DNA from: Sphingomonas sp. QA11
GTDB lineage: Bacteria > Pseudomonadota > Alphaproteobacteria > Sphingomonadales > Sphingomonadaceae
DNA length: 64,000 nt
Assembly: GCF_028473665.1 (NCBI RefSeq)
Contig: NZ_CP098774.1
Location: forward strand, 5,513,501 to 5,577,500
Direction of reading: 5' to 3'
The notes beneath the pieces are model-generated. The model ran no database searches and was not told the origin of the DNA. It saw only the letters and a list, made by a program, of their open reading frames with translations. Position 1 is the first letter of the stretch; every line of letters starts with the position of its first letter. Below are positions 54,173-63,368 of the stretch, piece by piece. The position numbers and the translations under genes were made by a program.

Positions 54173-54214
54173 CGCAAAGCCGGAGATGCGGATTTCCGTG
54201 TCTCCGGCTTTGCG
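54173..54214. terminator. Long stem-loop between DUF932 and the ParB gene
   Basis: A perfect 14-bp stem, CGCAAAGCCGGAGA (54173-54186) with TCTCCGGCTTTGCG (54201-54214), holds a TG/TG bulge and a second 4-bp stem CGGA/TCCG inside. It begins 5 nt after the DUF932 stop. There is no T run, so it may be a Rho-protected mRNA end, a stability element or a mobile palindrome. Confidence 0.6.
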
Positions 54215-54284
54215 CTTCCGCGTGTCCTCAATCCCGGTCCCCGGCGCTGCCCCTTTAGAGGAAGAGGGCGGCGCTTCGCTTCGT

Positions 54285-54324
54285 GACGGGTTTAGGGTTG
54301 AGAGAGAGTCTCTCGGCGCCCGTC
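54285..54324 (+). ncRNA. Leader RNA structure, copy B (before ParB)
   Basis: Outer stem GACGGG/CCCGTC (54285-54290 with 54319-54324, perfect) and inner hairpin TTGAGAG/CTCTCGG (54298-54304 with 54310-54316). Compared with copy A, four neighbouring base pairs of the inner stem are changed on both sides and still pair. The distance to the ATG (15 nt) and to the GGAG site is identical to copy A. Confidence 0.55.
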
Positions 54325-54339
54325 GCGGAGACTACCCCG

Positions 54340-56466
54340 ATGGCTACTGCCGTTCAGAAGATCACCCTGCCGTCCTCGCGCGACATCCCTTTCAACAAGC
54401 TGGTCCTGTCCCAGTCGAACGTCCGGCGCGTGAAGGCCGGCGTCTCGATCGAGGACCTGGCTGCCTCAATTGCCCGTCGCGGCCTGATCCAGAGCCTCAA
54501 CGTCCAGCCCGTCCTCGATGCCGAGGGCGTCGAGACCGGCATGTTCGAGGTTCCGGCCGGTGGCCGGCGCTTCCGCGCTCTCGAACTGCTGGTGAAGCAG
54601 AAGCGCCTCGCCAAGATCGCGCCGGTGCCCTGCATCGTGCGTGACCGCGACAGCGATATCCTCGCCGAGGAAGTCTCGCTCGCGGAGAACATCGAGCGTG
54701 CCCCGCTACATCCGCTCGATCAATACCGCGCCTTTCAGGACATGCGCGCCAAGCACATGACCGAGGAGGAAATCGCCGCGGCGTTCTTCGTGCCCGTGAA
54801 TGTCGTGAAGCAGCGGCTGCGTCTCGCATCGGTCTCTCAGGCCCTCCTCGACGTCTATGCCGAGGACGGCATGACGTTGGAGCAGCTCATGGCGTTCACG
54901 GTCTCCGAAGACCATGCGCGCCAGCAGCAGGTTTGGGACGCGATCAAGGACGCCTGGTCCAAGGAACCCTACCAGATCCGGCGTATGCTGACCGAGACGA
55001 CGGTGCGCGCTTCCGACAAGCGTGCCGTCTTCGTCGGCATCGAGGCCTATGAAGCGGCGGGCGGCATCGTCATGCGCGACCTGTTCCAATCCGACGACGG
55101 CGGATGGCTTCAGGACGCGGGTCTCCTCGACCGCCTCGTTGGCGAGAAGCTGAAGGCCGAAGCCGAGACGATCGCGGCCGAAGGATGGAAGTGGATCGAG
55201 GTGGCTGTCAGCTTCCCATACGATGCGGCACGCGGCCTGCAGGAGATCACCGGCACGCCGCTGGACCTCGCGGCCGAAGAGCAGGCGACCATCGACGCGC
55301 TGAACGCCGAGATGGCCAAGCTGGAAGCCGAGTATCAGGACGCCGACGAGCTGCCGGATGAGGTTGATCAGCGTCTGGGTGAAATCGAGACCGCTCTCGC
55401 GACCTTCGAGAATCGTCCGGTTCACTACGAGCCGGTCGATATCGCCATCGCCGGCGTGTTCGTCAGCGTCGACTCCGACGGCTCGCTCACGGTCGATCGT
55501 GGCTATGTCCGACCCGAGGACGTGCCGGTCATACCGGTCGACGGCAACACCGGGTCGGAGGCCGATAGCGGATCGTATGAATCCACCGGCCCGAGGGTCC
55601 AGCGCGCCGTCATCACCATCGGCGGCCAGCCCACCGAGCCGGAAGATGACGACGAAGACGATGCCATCAAGCCGCTGCCCGAGCGCCTGGTCATCGAGTT
55701 GACCGCCTACCGCACGCTCGCGCTTCGCGACGCCGTCGCGAACAACCCGCATGTCGCCATGACGGCGCTGCTGCACAAGCTCGTCTCGGACCGGTTCATG
55801 ACCCGCATGTATAACGGCGCCATGGAAGCGGTCGTGAAGCACATCTACTTCCCCGCGCAGGACGAGGGTCTGGCCGACAGCCCTCCCGCCCGTGCGGTGC
55901 AGGAGCGGCACGACGCCTGGGCGAGCGACATCCCGAAGGACGACGATGCGCTTTGGGATTGGCTGGCTGGCCTCGACGACGCCAGCCGCATGGCGCTGCT
56001 GGCCCACTGCGTCAGCTACGGCGTCAACGCTCTCTACGAGCGGCCGAATCCGCACAGCTCCAGCGGTGTTTCGCAGCATACGCTCGACATGCGGCTGGCC
56101 CAGGCCGACCGCCTGACGCGCGCGACCGGGCTGGACATGGTCGAGGCCGGCTGGCGTCCGACCTTCGGCAACTACCTCAATCGCGTGACCAAGCCGCGCA
56201 TCCTCGAAGCGGTCCGCGAGGCGAAGGGCGAACAAGCCGCCCAGCTCATCGACCATCTGAAGAAGGGCGATATGGCCAAGGAGGCCGAACGGCTCCTGGC
56301 CGACAGTGGCTGGCTGCCCGAACCGCTGCGCCTCGCTGATCTTGCCGATCAGCCTGAGGGCGGCGACGCCGGTGACGCCGAGGCGCTGCCGGATTTCCTC
56401 GCTGGTGACGATGACGACGTGATCGAAGCCGACGAGGATGCGTCCGACCTGATCGCCGCCGAATAA
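54340..56466 (+). CDS. ParB/Srx-type nuclease-domain protein, plasmid/ICE type
   Basis: A 708-residue protein from MATAVQKITLPSSRDI. The ParB/Srx N-terminal domain spans about residues 18-120 (PFNKLVLSQSNVRRVKAGVS, VPAGGRRFRALELLVKQK, EEVSLAENIERAPLHPLDQY), then a KorB/HTH-like part (MTEEEIAAAFFVPVNVVKQR). The long C-terminal half is acidic and specific to this family. It probably acts in DNA binding for element partition or gene control. Contains an acidic, low-complexity tail (residues about 670-708). Confidence 0.85.
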   Translation: MATAVQKITLPSSRDIPFNKLVLSQSNVRRVKAGVSIEDLAASIARRGLIQSLNVQPVLDAEGVETGMFEVPAGGRRFRALELLVKQKRLAKIAPVPCIVRDRDSDILAEEVSLAENIERAPLHPLDQYRAFQDMRAKHMTEEEIAAAFFVPVNVVKQRLRLASVSQALLDVYAEDGMTLEQLMAFTVSEDHARQQQVWDAIKDAWSKEPYQIRRMLTETTVRASDKRAVFVGIEAYEAAGGIVMRDLFQSDDGGWLQDAGLLDRLVGEKLKAEAETIAAEGWKWIEVAVSFPYDAARGLQEITGTPLDLAAEEQATIDALNAEMAKLEAEYQDADELPDEVDQRLGEIETALATFENRPVHYEPVDIAIAGVFVSVDSDGSLTVDRGYVRPEDVPVIPVDGNTGSEADSGSYESTGPRVQRAVITIGGQPTEPEDDDEDDAIKPLPERLVIELTAYRTLALRDAVANNPHVAMTALLHKLVSDRFMTRMYNGAMEAVVKHIYFPAQDEGLADSPPARAVQERHDAWASDIPKDDDALWDWLAGLDDASRMALLAHCVSYGVNALYERPNPHSSSGVSQHTLDMRLAQADRLTRATGLDMVEAGWRPTFGNYLNRVTKPRILEAVREAKGEQAAQLIDHLKKGDMAKEAERLLADSGWLPEPLRLADLADQPEGGDAGDAEALPDFLAGDDDDVIEADEDASDLIAAE

Positions 56467-56525
56467 GCCTCTTGGCGGGGAGCGACGCTGATCGCTCCCC
56501 GCTGCTTTTCTCAAGGAGCCTTCAG

Positions 56526-56747
56526 ATGGACATATCCGGCACCGACGCGCCGCGCCGCGTCGTCTTCCAGTATCTCGTCCCGGTTCACGTCGAGGTCGAA
56601 GATGGCCTCGTCTGCCGCGTGACCGTGATCGACGAAACGCCCGTGCGCGATCCCACCGTCGTTGAGGGCGACAGCGCCTATCTCGACGCTGCGGTCCGCG
56701 CCTCCGACGACGGTCAGCCGTGGCCGTCCTGGCAGTTCGGCTACTGA
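56526..56747 (+). CDS. Small unknown protein after ParB
   Basis: A 73-residue protein starting MDISGTDAPRRVVFQYLVP with an AAGGAG ribosome site. It has a beta-strand-rich middle (VPVHVEVEDGLVCRVTVIDE) and ends WPSWQFGY. No signal or membrane segment. Small proteins of this kind accompany the ParB gene on similar elements; function unknown. Confidence 0.65.
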   Translation: MDISGTDAPRRVVFQYLVPVHVEVEDGLVCRVTVIDETPVRDPTVVEGDSAYLDAAVRASDDGQPWPSWQFGY

Positions 56748-56818
56748 CCCAAGCCACATCCCAATATCCACCTCGAGCCCGGCCATACGCCGGGCTCTTT
56801 TCGTTTCAGGAGACCGCC

Positions 56819-57232
56819 ATGGCGGACTATTTCACACGCTTCTCGTGCCTGCTGGACGTGGGCACCATCGAGAACGCCGCGCGCGCGCTCGACATCTACA
56901 ACGAGCTGATGGCGCAGAACGCCTCAGAAGACCCTCCGGCCGAGCCGTTCCTACTTTCGATCGAGCCAGTACATGGCGCCACGCGCCTCTGGATGCGCGA
57001 TCCGGGCACCGCCGACCCGCAGCTCCTCATCACCTTCGTGACGCGGTGCGCCGAGACCTTTGACCTCGCCGGACGCTGGGGCTTCCAATGGGCCGGCGTC
57101 GCCTCCGAGCCGCGCATCGACGGCTTCTCCGGAGGCGCCCATGTCCTCGACCTGACGACGGGGCAGACCGTCGAATGGATGAGCAGCGGCCGCTGGCTCG
57201 CCGACCGCCTCGCTGCAGGAGGGACGTCATGA
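56819..57232 (+). CDS. Unknown 137-residue protein
   Basis: Starts MADYFTRFSCLLDVGTIENA, preceded by CAGGAGA. The segments FLLSIEPVHGATRLWMRDPG and LLITFVTRCAETFDLAGRWG suggest a compact alpha/beta fold. Cytoplasmic. Not assigned to a function; in the same unit as the ParB gene and translationally coupled to the short frame that follows. Confidence 0.7.
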   Translation: MADYFTRFSCLLDVGTIENAARALDIYNELMAQNASEDPPAEPFLLSIEPVHGATRLWMRDPGTADPQLLITFVTRCAETFDLAGRWGFQWAGVASEPRIDGFSGGAHVLDLTTGQTVEWMSSGRWLADRLAAGGTS

Positions 57233-57300
57233 GCATCCCTGATCACGCGCGTGACAAGTTCCGTCAGCGGTCCGATCAAGCATTGTTCCTCATCTTTTAG
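57229..57300 (+). pseudogene. 5' stub of a broken gene
   Basis: Starts with an ATGA overlap and reads MSIPDHARDKFRQRSDQALF, then stops after 23 codons. The opening resembles small ICE/plasmid proteins of the DUF6117 type, which begin MxIPxHAxxNF; that identification is from memory and weak. The rest of the gene seems to have been replaced by the foreign segment 57301-57880. Confidence 0.4.
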
Positions 57301-57339
57301 AGGAGGGATGGCATCCAGCGTGCGTCACGCCGATAGGGA

Positions 57340-57786
57340 TCACCCACAAGCAATGCGATCGATCGTTTGGGTTCTTTCATCGAAGCTGATGTTTAAGCGA
57401 GCCATCGCCAGATCCTGCGTAACTGCGCAGGCCGAACAGTGCGTCCGCCAAACGGCTCCTGTTGGCGCGCTCGGCATTTCTGCCAGCGAACGCCCCACGA
57501 ACTGCTGATATCCCGACGCGCCGCATTGATCGCCGAAATAGTACCGATCTGGCTGGCCAGCCCCCTGCGCAACCCATACGCCTACTTGCCGGGGATGGTT
57601 TCGTATCGTCGCGCCTTCCGGAGCCCAATAGGTAAAGGGCGGAACCGGATCAGCCTCCATCACGATATTTGGCTTGGCCAGCTCGGTCAGCAGTGGATCG
57701 CTGCCCCGCTGTCTACCGTCAGAAGCGCCGCACGCCGACAAGACCATGGCTAAGATCAGCGCCATCGCAGCATGCGGTATCTTCAT
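57340..57786 (-). CDS. Unknown lipoprotein, opposite to its neighbours
   Basis: A 148-residue protein starting MKIPHAAMALILAMVLSACG with a clear lipobox LSAC. The mature part has TYWAPEGATIRNHPRQVGVW and four cysteines (besides the lipid Cys) that could form disulphides. It is the only leftward gene in this block and is more AT-rich than its neighbours, so it looks like a later insertion. No family recognised. Confidence 0.6.
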   Translation of the reverse strand: MKIPHAAMALILAMVLSACGASDGRQRGSDPLLTELAKPNIVMEADPVPPFTYWAPEGATIRNHPRQVGVWVAQGAGQPDRYYFGDQCGASGYQQFVGRSLAEMPSAPTGAVWRTHCSACAVTQDLAMARLNISFDERTQTIDRIACG

Positions 57787-57923
57787 TGAGATGTTCAGCC
57801 TCCTCGAACCCGGCGCAAAGGTATTGTTGAAGAATACGTTGGCACACAACACCGCCAACAATTTGACCAAGTAATCTCAACCGCGTTTCAGGCGCGGACG
57901 CGCCAGAGTGAGAGGTGGGCCGG

Positions 57924-57963
57924 GACGGGTTCGAGCCGGTGCGGTCGAGAGAGAGCGCCTGTC
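57924..57963 (+). ncRNA. Leader RNA structure, copy C (weaker; before the helicase gene)
   Basis: The outer stem recurs as GACGGG (57924-57929) with CCTGTC (57958-57963), where one pair is G-U. The GAGAGAGAG string of copy B is also present, but the inner hairpin does not fold as cleanly, and the distance to the ATG at 58000 is 36 nt. Confidence 0.35.
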
Positions 57964-57999
57964 GGCTCTTCCGTTTCCTGCTCTCCCGAGGTGTCCTCC

Positions 58000-60900
58000 A
58001 TGACTATCGCTCCCGCATCCGCGGCCGTTCTGGCCGCGTCGTCTCCAATCGCCGCAAGCCCGTCGGCGGCCGCCATCCTCGCCGCAGCCCACCACCTTCT
58101 TCCGCATCTTGAGCGGGGCCAGCCAGTCGACGCCGCGACGCTGCGCGGCGCGATGGAGGCGGCATTCGGCGCTTCCGACGCCTCCGGCGCATGGGACTGG
58201 AAGACGGCCTACGAGGCCTGTGAAGCGGCGACCGTGCTGTTTATGCGCAAATACGGAAAGGCGGTTTTCCGTAAGTCCGGATCTCCGGCTGCAAGCCTGC
58301 CGATGCTGGCCAAGATCGCCAGCCTGTTACCGACGCATACTCGCCGTTCGGAAGAGACGCAAACCTTCCAGCAGTTCTCGACGCCGGTGCCGCTCGGTCT
58401 CGCGGCGCTCGCGGCCGCCGCGATCACACCGGCTGACCGTGTGCTGGAGCCCTCCGCCGGGACCGGGCTGCTCGCCGTCCTCACCGAGATCGCCGGGGCG
58501 AGGCTGACGCTCAACGAACTGGCCGACACCCGCGCCATGCTTCTCTCCTCGCTCTTTCCGACCATCCCCGTCACACGGTTCGATGCCGCCCAGATCGATG
58601 ATCATCTCGATCCGACCGCCGTGCCGAGCGTCGTGTTGATGAACCCGCCGTTCTCGGTGATGGCAAATGTCTCTGGCCGGATGGCCGACGCCGCCTATCG
58701 CCACGTCGCCTCGGCGCTGGCCCGTCTGGCCGATGGCGGACGGCTCGTGACGATCACGGGCACGAACTTCGCACCTGAGCTACCTGCTTGGCGCGACGCC
58801 TTTGTCCGCTTGCAGGAGCGCGGCACCGTCGTGTTCACGGCGGCGATCGACGGCTCGGTCTACGCCAAGCATGGCACGACCATCGAGACCCGGCTGACCG
58901 TCATCGACAAGGTGCCCGCCGACGATCGCACTGTATTTCCGCCATCGGCCGGAGTCGCGCCCGACGTCGCCACGCTGCTCGGATGGATCGAAACCCAGGT
59001 CCCGCCGCGCCTGCCGGTCGCGCTGCCGCCGCTCGTGTCTGCCGCACCGACGCCCCGCACCGTGCGCGGCTATCTTGCCCACGCTGCCTCGTCGTCGTTA
59101 GCCCGCACCCTCGCTGAACCCGAGGGCATCGAACTCGCCTATGAAACCGTCGACTGGACGCCGCCCGAGGGTGGCCGGCTGACCGACGCCATTTATGAGG
59201 AATACGGGCCTCAGTCGATCCGGATTCCCGGCGCGCAGCCGCACCCGACCAAGCTGGTCCAGTCGGCGGCGATGGCCTCGGTCGCACCGCCGAAGCCAAG
59301 CTATCGGCCGACGCTCCCCGCCAGCATCGTCACCGACGGCATTCTGTCCGACGCACAGCTCGAAACCGTGATCTATGCCGGTGAGGCCCATGGCGAATTC
59401 CTCGCCGGGGCCTGGACCATCGACGAGACCTTCGACCTCGTTTCGGCCGCGCCGGACGATGCGCAGAACGCCGTCCGCTTCCGACGCGGCTTCATGCTCG
59501 GCGACGGCACCGGCGCCGGCAAGGGGCGGCAGTCAGCCGGTATCATCCTCGACAACTGGATGCGCGGACGCCGCAAGGCGGTCTGGATCTCCAAATCCGA
59601 CAAGCTGCTGGAGGACGCGCAGCGCGATTGGTCGGCGCTCGGCATGGAACGCCTGCTGGTCACGCCGCTTTCGCGCTTCCCGCAGGGCAAGCCGATCACG
59701 CTCGGCCAAGGCGTCCTATTCACCACCTATGCCACGCTACGGTCCGACGATCGCGGCGAGAAGCTTTCCCGCGTCAAACAGATCGTCGAATGGTTGGGCT
59801 CCGATTTTGATGGAGTGATCATCTTCGACGAGAGCCACGCCATGCAGAACGCCGCCGGCGGAAAGGGCGAACGCGGTGACGTCGCCGCCTCGCAGCAAGG
59901 TCTCGCCGGGCTTCGTCTCCAGCACGCCCTGCCGAATGCGCGCATCGTCTACGTCTCGGCGACGGGGGCCACCACCGTCCACAATCTCGCCTATGCCCAG
60001 CGGCTCGGCCTCTGGGGCGGCGAGGATTTCCCCTTCGCCACGCGGGCCGAATTTGTCGAGGCGATCGAGGACGGCGGCGTTGCGGCGATGGAGGTATTGG
60101 CTCGCGATTTGCGCTCGCTCGGCCTCTACACCTCTCGCTCGCTCTCCTATGATGGCGTCGAATATGAATTGGTCGAGCACCAGCTCACGCCAGAGCAGAC
60201 GCGCATCTACGATGCCTATGCCGGAGCGTTCTCGATCATTCACAACAATCTCGACGCTGCGATGCAGGCAGCCAACATTACCGGCGATAGCGGCACGCTT
60301 AACCGTCAGGCCAAGTCCGCCGCCCGCTCGGCCTTCGAGAGCGCCAAGCAACGCTTCTTCGGCCATCTCCTCACCAGCATGAAGACACCGACCCTGATCC
60401 GCTCGATCGATCAGGACCTGGCCGATGGCCACGCCGCCGTCATCCAGATCGTCTCCACGGGCGAGGCGCTGATGCAACGCCGCCTGGCCGAGATCCCGAC
60501 CGAGGAATGGAACGACGTCCGGGTCGACATAACGCCGAGGGAATATGTTCTCGATTACCTCGCCCATTCCTTCCCGGTGCAGCTCTACGAGCCCTTCACC
60601 GACAGCGAGGGTAATCTGTCGTCGCGGCCGGTCTACCGCGATGGCCAGCCCGTCCAGAGCCGTGAGGCCTGCGCGCGTCGGGATCGCCTGATCGAGACGC
60701 TAGCGAGCCTACCACCGGTCCCCGGTGCGCTCGACCAGATCGTCCAGCGCTTCGGCACGGATATCGTCGCGGAAGTTACGGGCCGGTCCCGCCGTATCGT
60801 CAGGAAAGGCGAACGCCTCGCCGTCGAGAACCGCGCCGCTTCCGCCAATCTGGCGGAGACCTCCGCCTTCATGGACGACCTGAAGCGCGTCCTCGTCTTC

Positions 60901-62322
60901 TCCGACGCTGGCGGCACGGGCCGAAGCTATCACGCCGACCTGTCGGCGCGGAATCAGCGGCTCCGAGTCCATTATCTGCTCGAACCCGGCTGGAAGGCCG
61001 ACGCCGCCATCCAGGGACTTGGTCGCACCAACCGCACCAACCAGGCGCAGCCACCGCTGTTCCGGCCGATCGCCACCAACGTGAAGGCCGAAAAGCGCTT
61101 CCTGTCGACGATCGCACGCCGGCTTGACACGCTGGGGGCGATCACGCGCGGCCAGCGCCAGACCGGCGGTCAGGGCCTGTTCCGGCCCGAGGACAATCTG
61201 GAATCGCACTATGCGCGCGACGCGCTGCGCCAGCTCTATCTCCTATTGGTCCGCGGCAAGGTCGAGGGTTGCTCGCTCCAGATGTTCGAAGACGCCACCG
61301 GCCTGAAGCTGATGGACGACAACGGCATCAAGGACGAGTTGCCGCCGATCACCACCTTCCTCAACCGGCTGCTGGCGCTGACCATCGAATTGCAGGGCAT
61401 CCTGTTCACGGCGTTCGAGCAACTCCTTAACGCCAAGATCGAGGGCGCCATCGCCAGCGGCGTCTATGACCTTGGGCTGGAGACGCTCCAGGCCGAGAGC
61501 TTCATCGTCACCGACCGTCACACTATCCATGTCCATCCGGGCGCCGGCGCCGAGACGCAGTTGCTCACGATCACACGGCGCGAACGCAACCGGCCGACCT
61601 CGCTCGATGGCGCGTTCGATTTTCTCGCAGACCCACGCGCGAAGCTGTTGGTCAACGGCCGCTCCGGCCGTGCCGCCGTACAGGTTTCGGCGCCATCCAT
61701 CATGCTCGACGATGGCGAGATCGAGCGTCGCGTCGCGCTGATCCGCCCGATGGAACAGCATCACGCCACACTCCGCTCTATGGACGAAAGCCATTGGGAG
61801 GAAGCTGACCGGAGCAGCTTCGTGGAGGCCTGGACCGCTGAGATTGCAGAGGTGCCCGAATTCGCCGACAGCACGATCCACATAGTCGCCGGATTGCTGC
61901 TGCCGATCTGGAAGCGCCTGCCGAACGAGTCGACCCGTGTCTATCGGCTTCAGACCGATGCGGGGGAACGCATCATTGGCCGCCGCGTCTCTCCCGCCTG
62001 GGTGGCAGGCGCATTGGCGACGGGCGCAGGCTCGCTGACGCCGACCGACGCCTTCACGGCGTTGATGGATGGCCGCACGATCCTCGACATCGCCGAGGCT
62101 ATGCAACTCCGTCGCGTTCGGGTCATGGGCGCAAACCGCATCGAGCTGTCCGGCTTCACCGACGCCATGCGCGATCGCCTCCGGGCCTATGGCCTGTTCA
62201 GCGAGATCATCTCGTGGAAACTGCGTTTCTTCGTACCGACCGATGCTTCCGGCCCGTCGATCCTCGCCAAGGTGCTGGAGCGCTTCCCCGTCGAGCGCAT
62301 CGGCGAGCGGGAGGCAGCGTGA
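58000..62322 (+). CDS. Fused N6-methyltransferase and strawberry-notch-type helicase
   Basis: A 1,440-residue protein from MTIAPASAAVLAAS (a GTG three codons earlier is possible). The methyltransferase part has EPSAGTGLL at residue 150 and NPPF at 215, the adenine-N6 pattern. A superfamily 2 helicase follows with Walker A GDGTGAGKG at 501, DESH at 610 and the motif VI-like IQGLGRTNRTNQ near 1005. The C-terminal part is strawberry-notch-like. Such fusions are found on plasmids and ICEs, where a role in anti-restriction or transfer is suspected but unproven. Confidence 0.88.
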   Translation: MTIAPASAAVLAASSPIAASPSAAAILAAAHHLLPHLERGQPVDAATLRGAMEAAFGASDASGAWDWKTAYEACEAATVLFMRKYGKAVFRKSGSPAASLPMLAKIASLLPTHTRRSEETQTFQQFSTPVPLGLAALAAAAITPADRVLEPSAGTGLLAVLTEIAGARLTLNELADTRAMLLSSLFPTIPVTRFDAAQIDDHLDPTAVPSVVLMNPPFSVMANVSGRMADAAYRHVASALARLADGGRLVTITGTNFAPELPAWRDAFVRLQERGTVVFTAAIDGSVYAKHGTTIETRLTVIDKVPADDRTVFPPSAGVAPDVATLLGWIETQVPPRLPVALPPLVSAAPTPRTVRGYLAHAASSSLARTLAEPEGIELAYETVDWTPPEGGRLTDAIYEEYGPQSIRIPGAQPHPTKLVQSAAMASVAPPKPSYRPTLPASIVTDGILSDAQLETVIYAGEAHGEFLAGAWTIDETFDLVSAAPDDAQNAVRFRRGFMLGDGTGAGKGRQSAGIILDNWMRGRRKAVWISKSDKLLEDAQRDWSALGMERLLVTPLSRFPQGKPITLGQGVLFTTYATLRSDDRGEKLSRVKQIVEWLGSDFDGVIIFDESHAMQNAAGGKGERGDVAASQQGLAGLRLQHALPNARIVYVSATGATTVHNLAYAQRLGLWGGEDFPFATRAEFVEAIEDGGVAAMEVLARDLRSLGLYTSRSLSYDGVEYELVEHQLTPEQTRIYDAYAGAFSIIHNNLDAAMQAANITGDSGTLNRQAKSAARSAFESAKQRFFGHLLTSMKTPTLIRSIDQDLADGHAAVIQIVSTGEALMQRRLAEIPTEEWNDVRVDITPREYVLDYLAHSFPVQLYEPFTDSEGNLSSRPVYRDGQPVQSREACARRDRLIETLASLPPVPGALDQIVQRFGTDIVAEVTGRSRRIVRKGERLAVENRAASANLAETSAFMDDLKRVLVFSDAGGTGRSYHADLSARNQRLRVHYLLEPGWKADAAIQGLGRTNRTNQAQPPLFRPIATNVKAEKRFLSTIARRLDTLGAITRGQRQTGGQGLFRPEDNLESHYARDALRQLYLLLVRGKVEGCSLQMFEDATGLKLMDDNGIKDELPPITTFLNRLLALTIELQGILFTAFEQLLNAKIEGAIASGVYDLGLETLQAESFIVTDRHTIHVHPGAGAETQLLTITRRERNRPTSLDGAFDFLADPRAKLLVNGRSGRAAVQVSAPSIMLDDGEIERRVALIRPMEQHHATLRSMDESHWEEADRSSFVEAWTAEIAEVPEFADSTIHIVAGLLLPIWKRLPNESTRVYRLQTDAGERIIGRRVSPAWVAGALATGAGSLTPTDAFTALMDGRTILDIAEAMQLRRVRVMGANRIELSGFTDAMRDRLRAYGLFSEIISWKLRFFVPTDASGPSILAKVLERFPVERIGEREAA

Positions 62323-63368
62323 TGGCCCGTCATGATGCTTCCGAACTGGCGCAGCGTCTCGGCCGACAAGCCGAGGCGGTCTGCCGTCATTATCTGTCGG
62401 CCGGACACCGCGAAGGCCGCTACTGGCTGGTCGGCGATGTCCGCAACACGCCGGGCCGCTCGATGTTCGTGCGCCTGAAAGGCGGCGACACCGGCAAGGG
62501 GGCCGCAGGCAAATGGACCGATGCCGCGACCGGTGAACATGGCGACCTGCTAGACGTCATCCGCGAGAGCTGCGGCCTGATCGACTTCAAGGACGTCGCC
62601 GATGAAGCGCGCATTTTCCTGTCCATACCACATCCCGAGACAGAGCACCCGCACGGTGGCGAGCGCAGATCACCGGCCCCAACCGGATCGCCCGAAGCGG
62701 CACGAAGGCTTGTCGGCATGTCGCAGCCGATTTTGGGCACTGTCGTGGAAGCGTATCTACAGGAACGTGCGATTACGGCTTTGCACGGAACCGGATCGCT
62801 GCGATTCCACCCCCGTTGCTACTATCGTCCTGACGAGCATTCCCCGACCGAGACCTGGCCAGCGATGATCGCGTCCGTCACCGACTTGGCTGGCCGGATC
62901 ACTGGCGCGCATCGCACCTGGCTCGCCCCGGACGGCTCGGACAAGGCGCCGATCGACACACCGAGGCGAGCGATGGGCGACCTTCTCGGGCACGCGGTCC
63001 GCTTCGGTGTGCCGGGCGACGTGATGGCGGCGGGTGAAGGCATCGAGACGGTGCTGTCGCTGCGATGCGTACTGCCCGGAATGGCCATGGCGGCGGCGCT
63101 CTCGGCAGCGCATCTCTCCGCCATCCTGTTCCCCGAGACACTGCGCAGGCTCTATATCGCCCGCGACAACGACCCGGCCGGCGACGGTGCGATGGCGACG
63201 CTGATCGAACGGGCGAACGCGGCCGGGATCGAGGCGATCGTCGTGTCTCCGAGGCTGGGTGACTTCAACGAGGATCTCCGCTTGGCTGGACTGGAAAGCC
63301 TGCGGGCAGCGGCACGGGTACAGATCGCTCCCCAGGACGTCGCGCGCTTCATGGCGCTGGCGGCATAA
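62322..63368 (+). CDS. Toprim-domain protein, primase-like
   Basis: A 348-residue protein whose ATG shares a base with the helicase stop (a GTG at 62319 is also possible). The N-terminal part (about 1-90) has GRYWLVGDVRNTPGRSMFVR. The Toprim domain has AAGEGIETVLSLRCVLPGMA and the DxD motif in LYIARDNDPAGDGAMATLIE. No zinc-binding cysteines of full primases are seen. It probably handles single-stranded DNA of the element together with the upstream helicase. Confidence 0.85.
   Translation: MARHDASELAQRLGRQAEAVCRHYLSAGHREGRYWLVGDVRNTPGRSMFVRLKGGDTGKGAAGKWTDAATGEHGDLLDVIRESCGLIDFKDVADEARIFLSIPHPETEHPHGGERRSPAPTGSPEAARRLVGMSQPILGTVVEAYLQERAITALHGTGSLRFHPRCYYRPDEHSPTETWPAMIASVTDLAGRITGAHRTWLAPDGSDKAPIDTPRRAMGDLLGHAVRFGVPGDVMAAGEGIETVLSLRCVLPGMAMAAALSAAHLSAILFPETLRRLYIARDNDPAGDGAMATLIERANAAGIEAIVVSPRLGDFNEDLRLAGLESLRAAARVQIAPQDVARFMALAA

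Noticed and set aside
54706..56757. Long leftward open frame opposite the ParB gene
   Set aside because: Shadow frame with Arg/Gly/His-rich, non-protein-like composition; the forward frame has clear ParB motifs.
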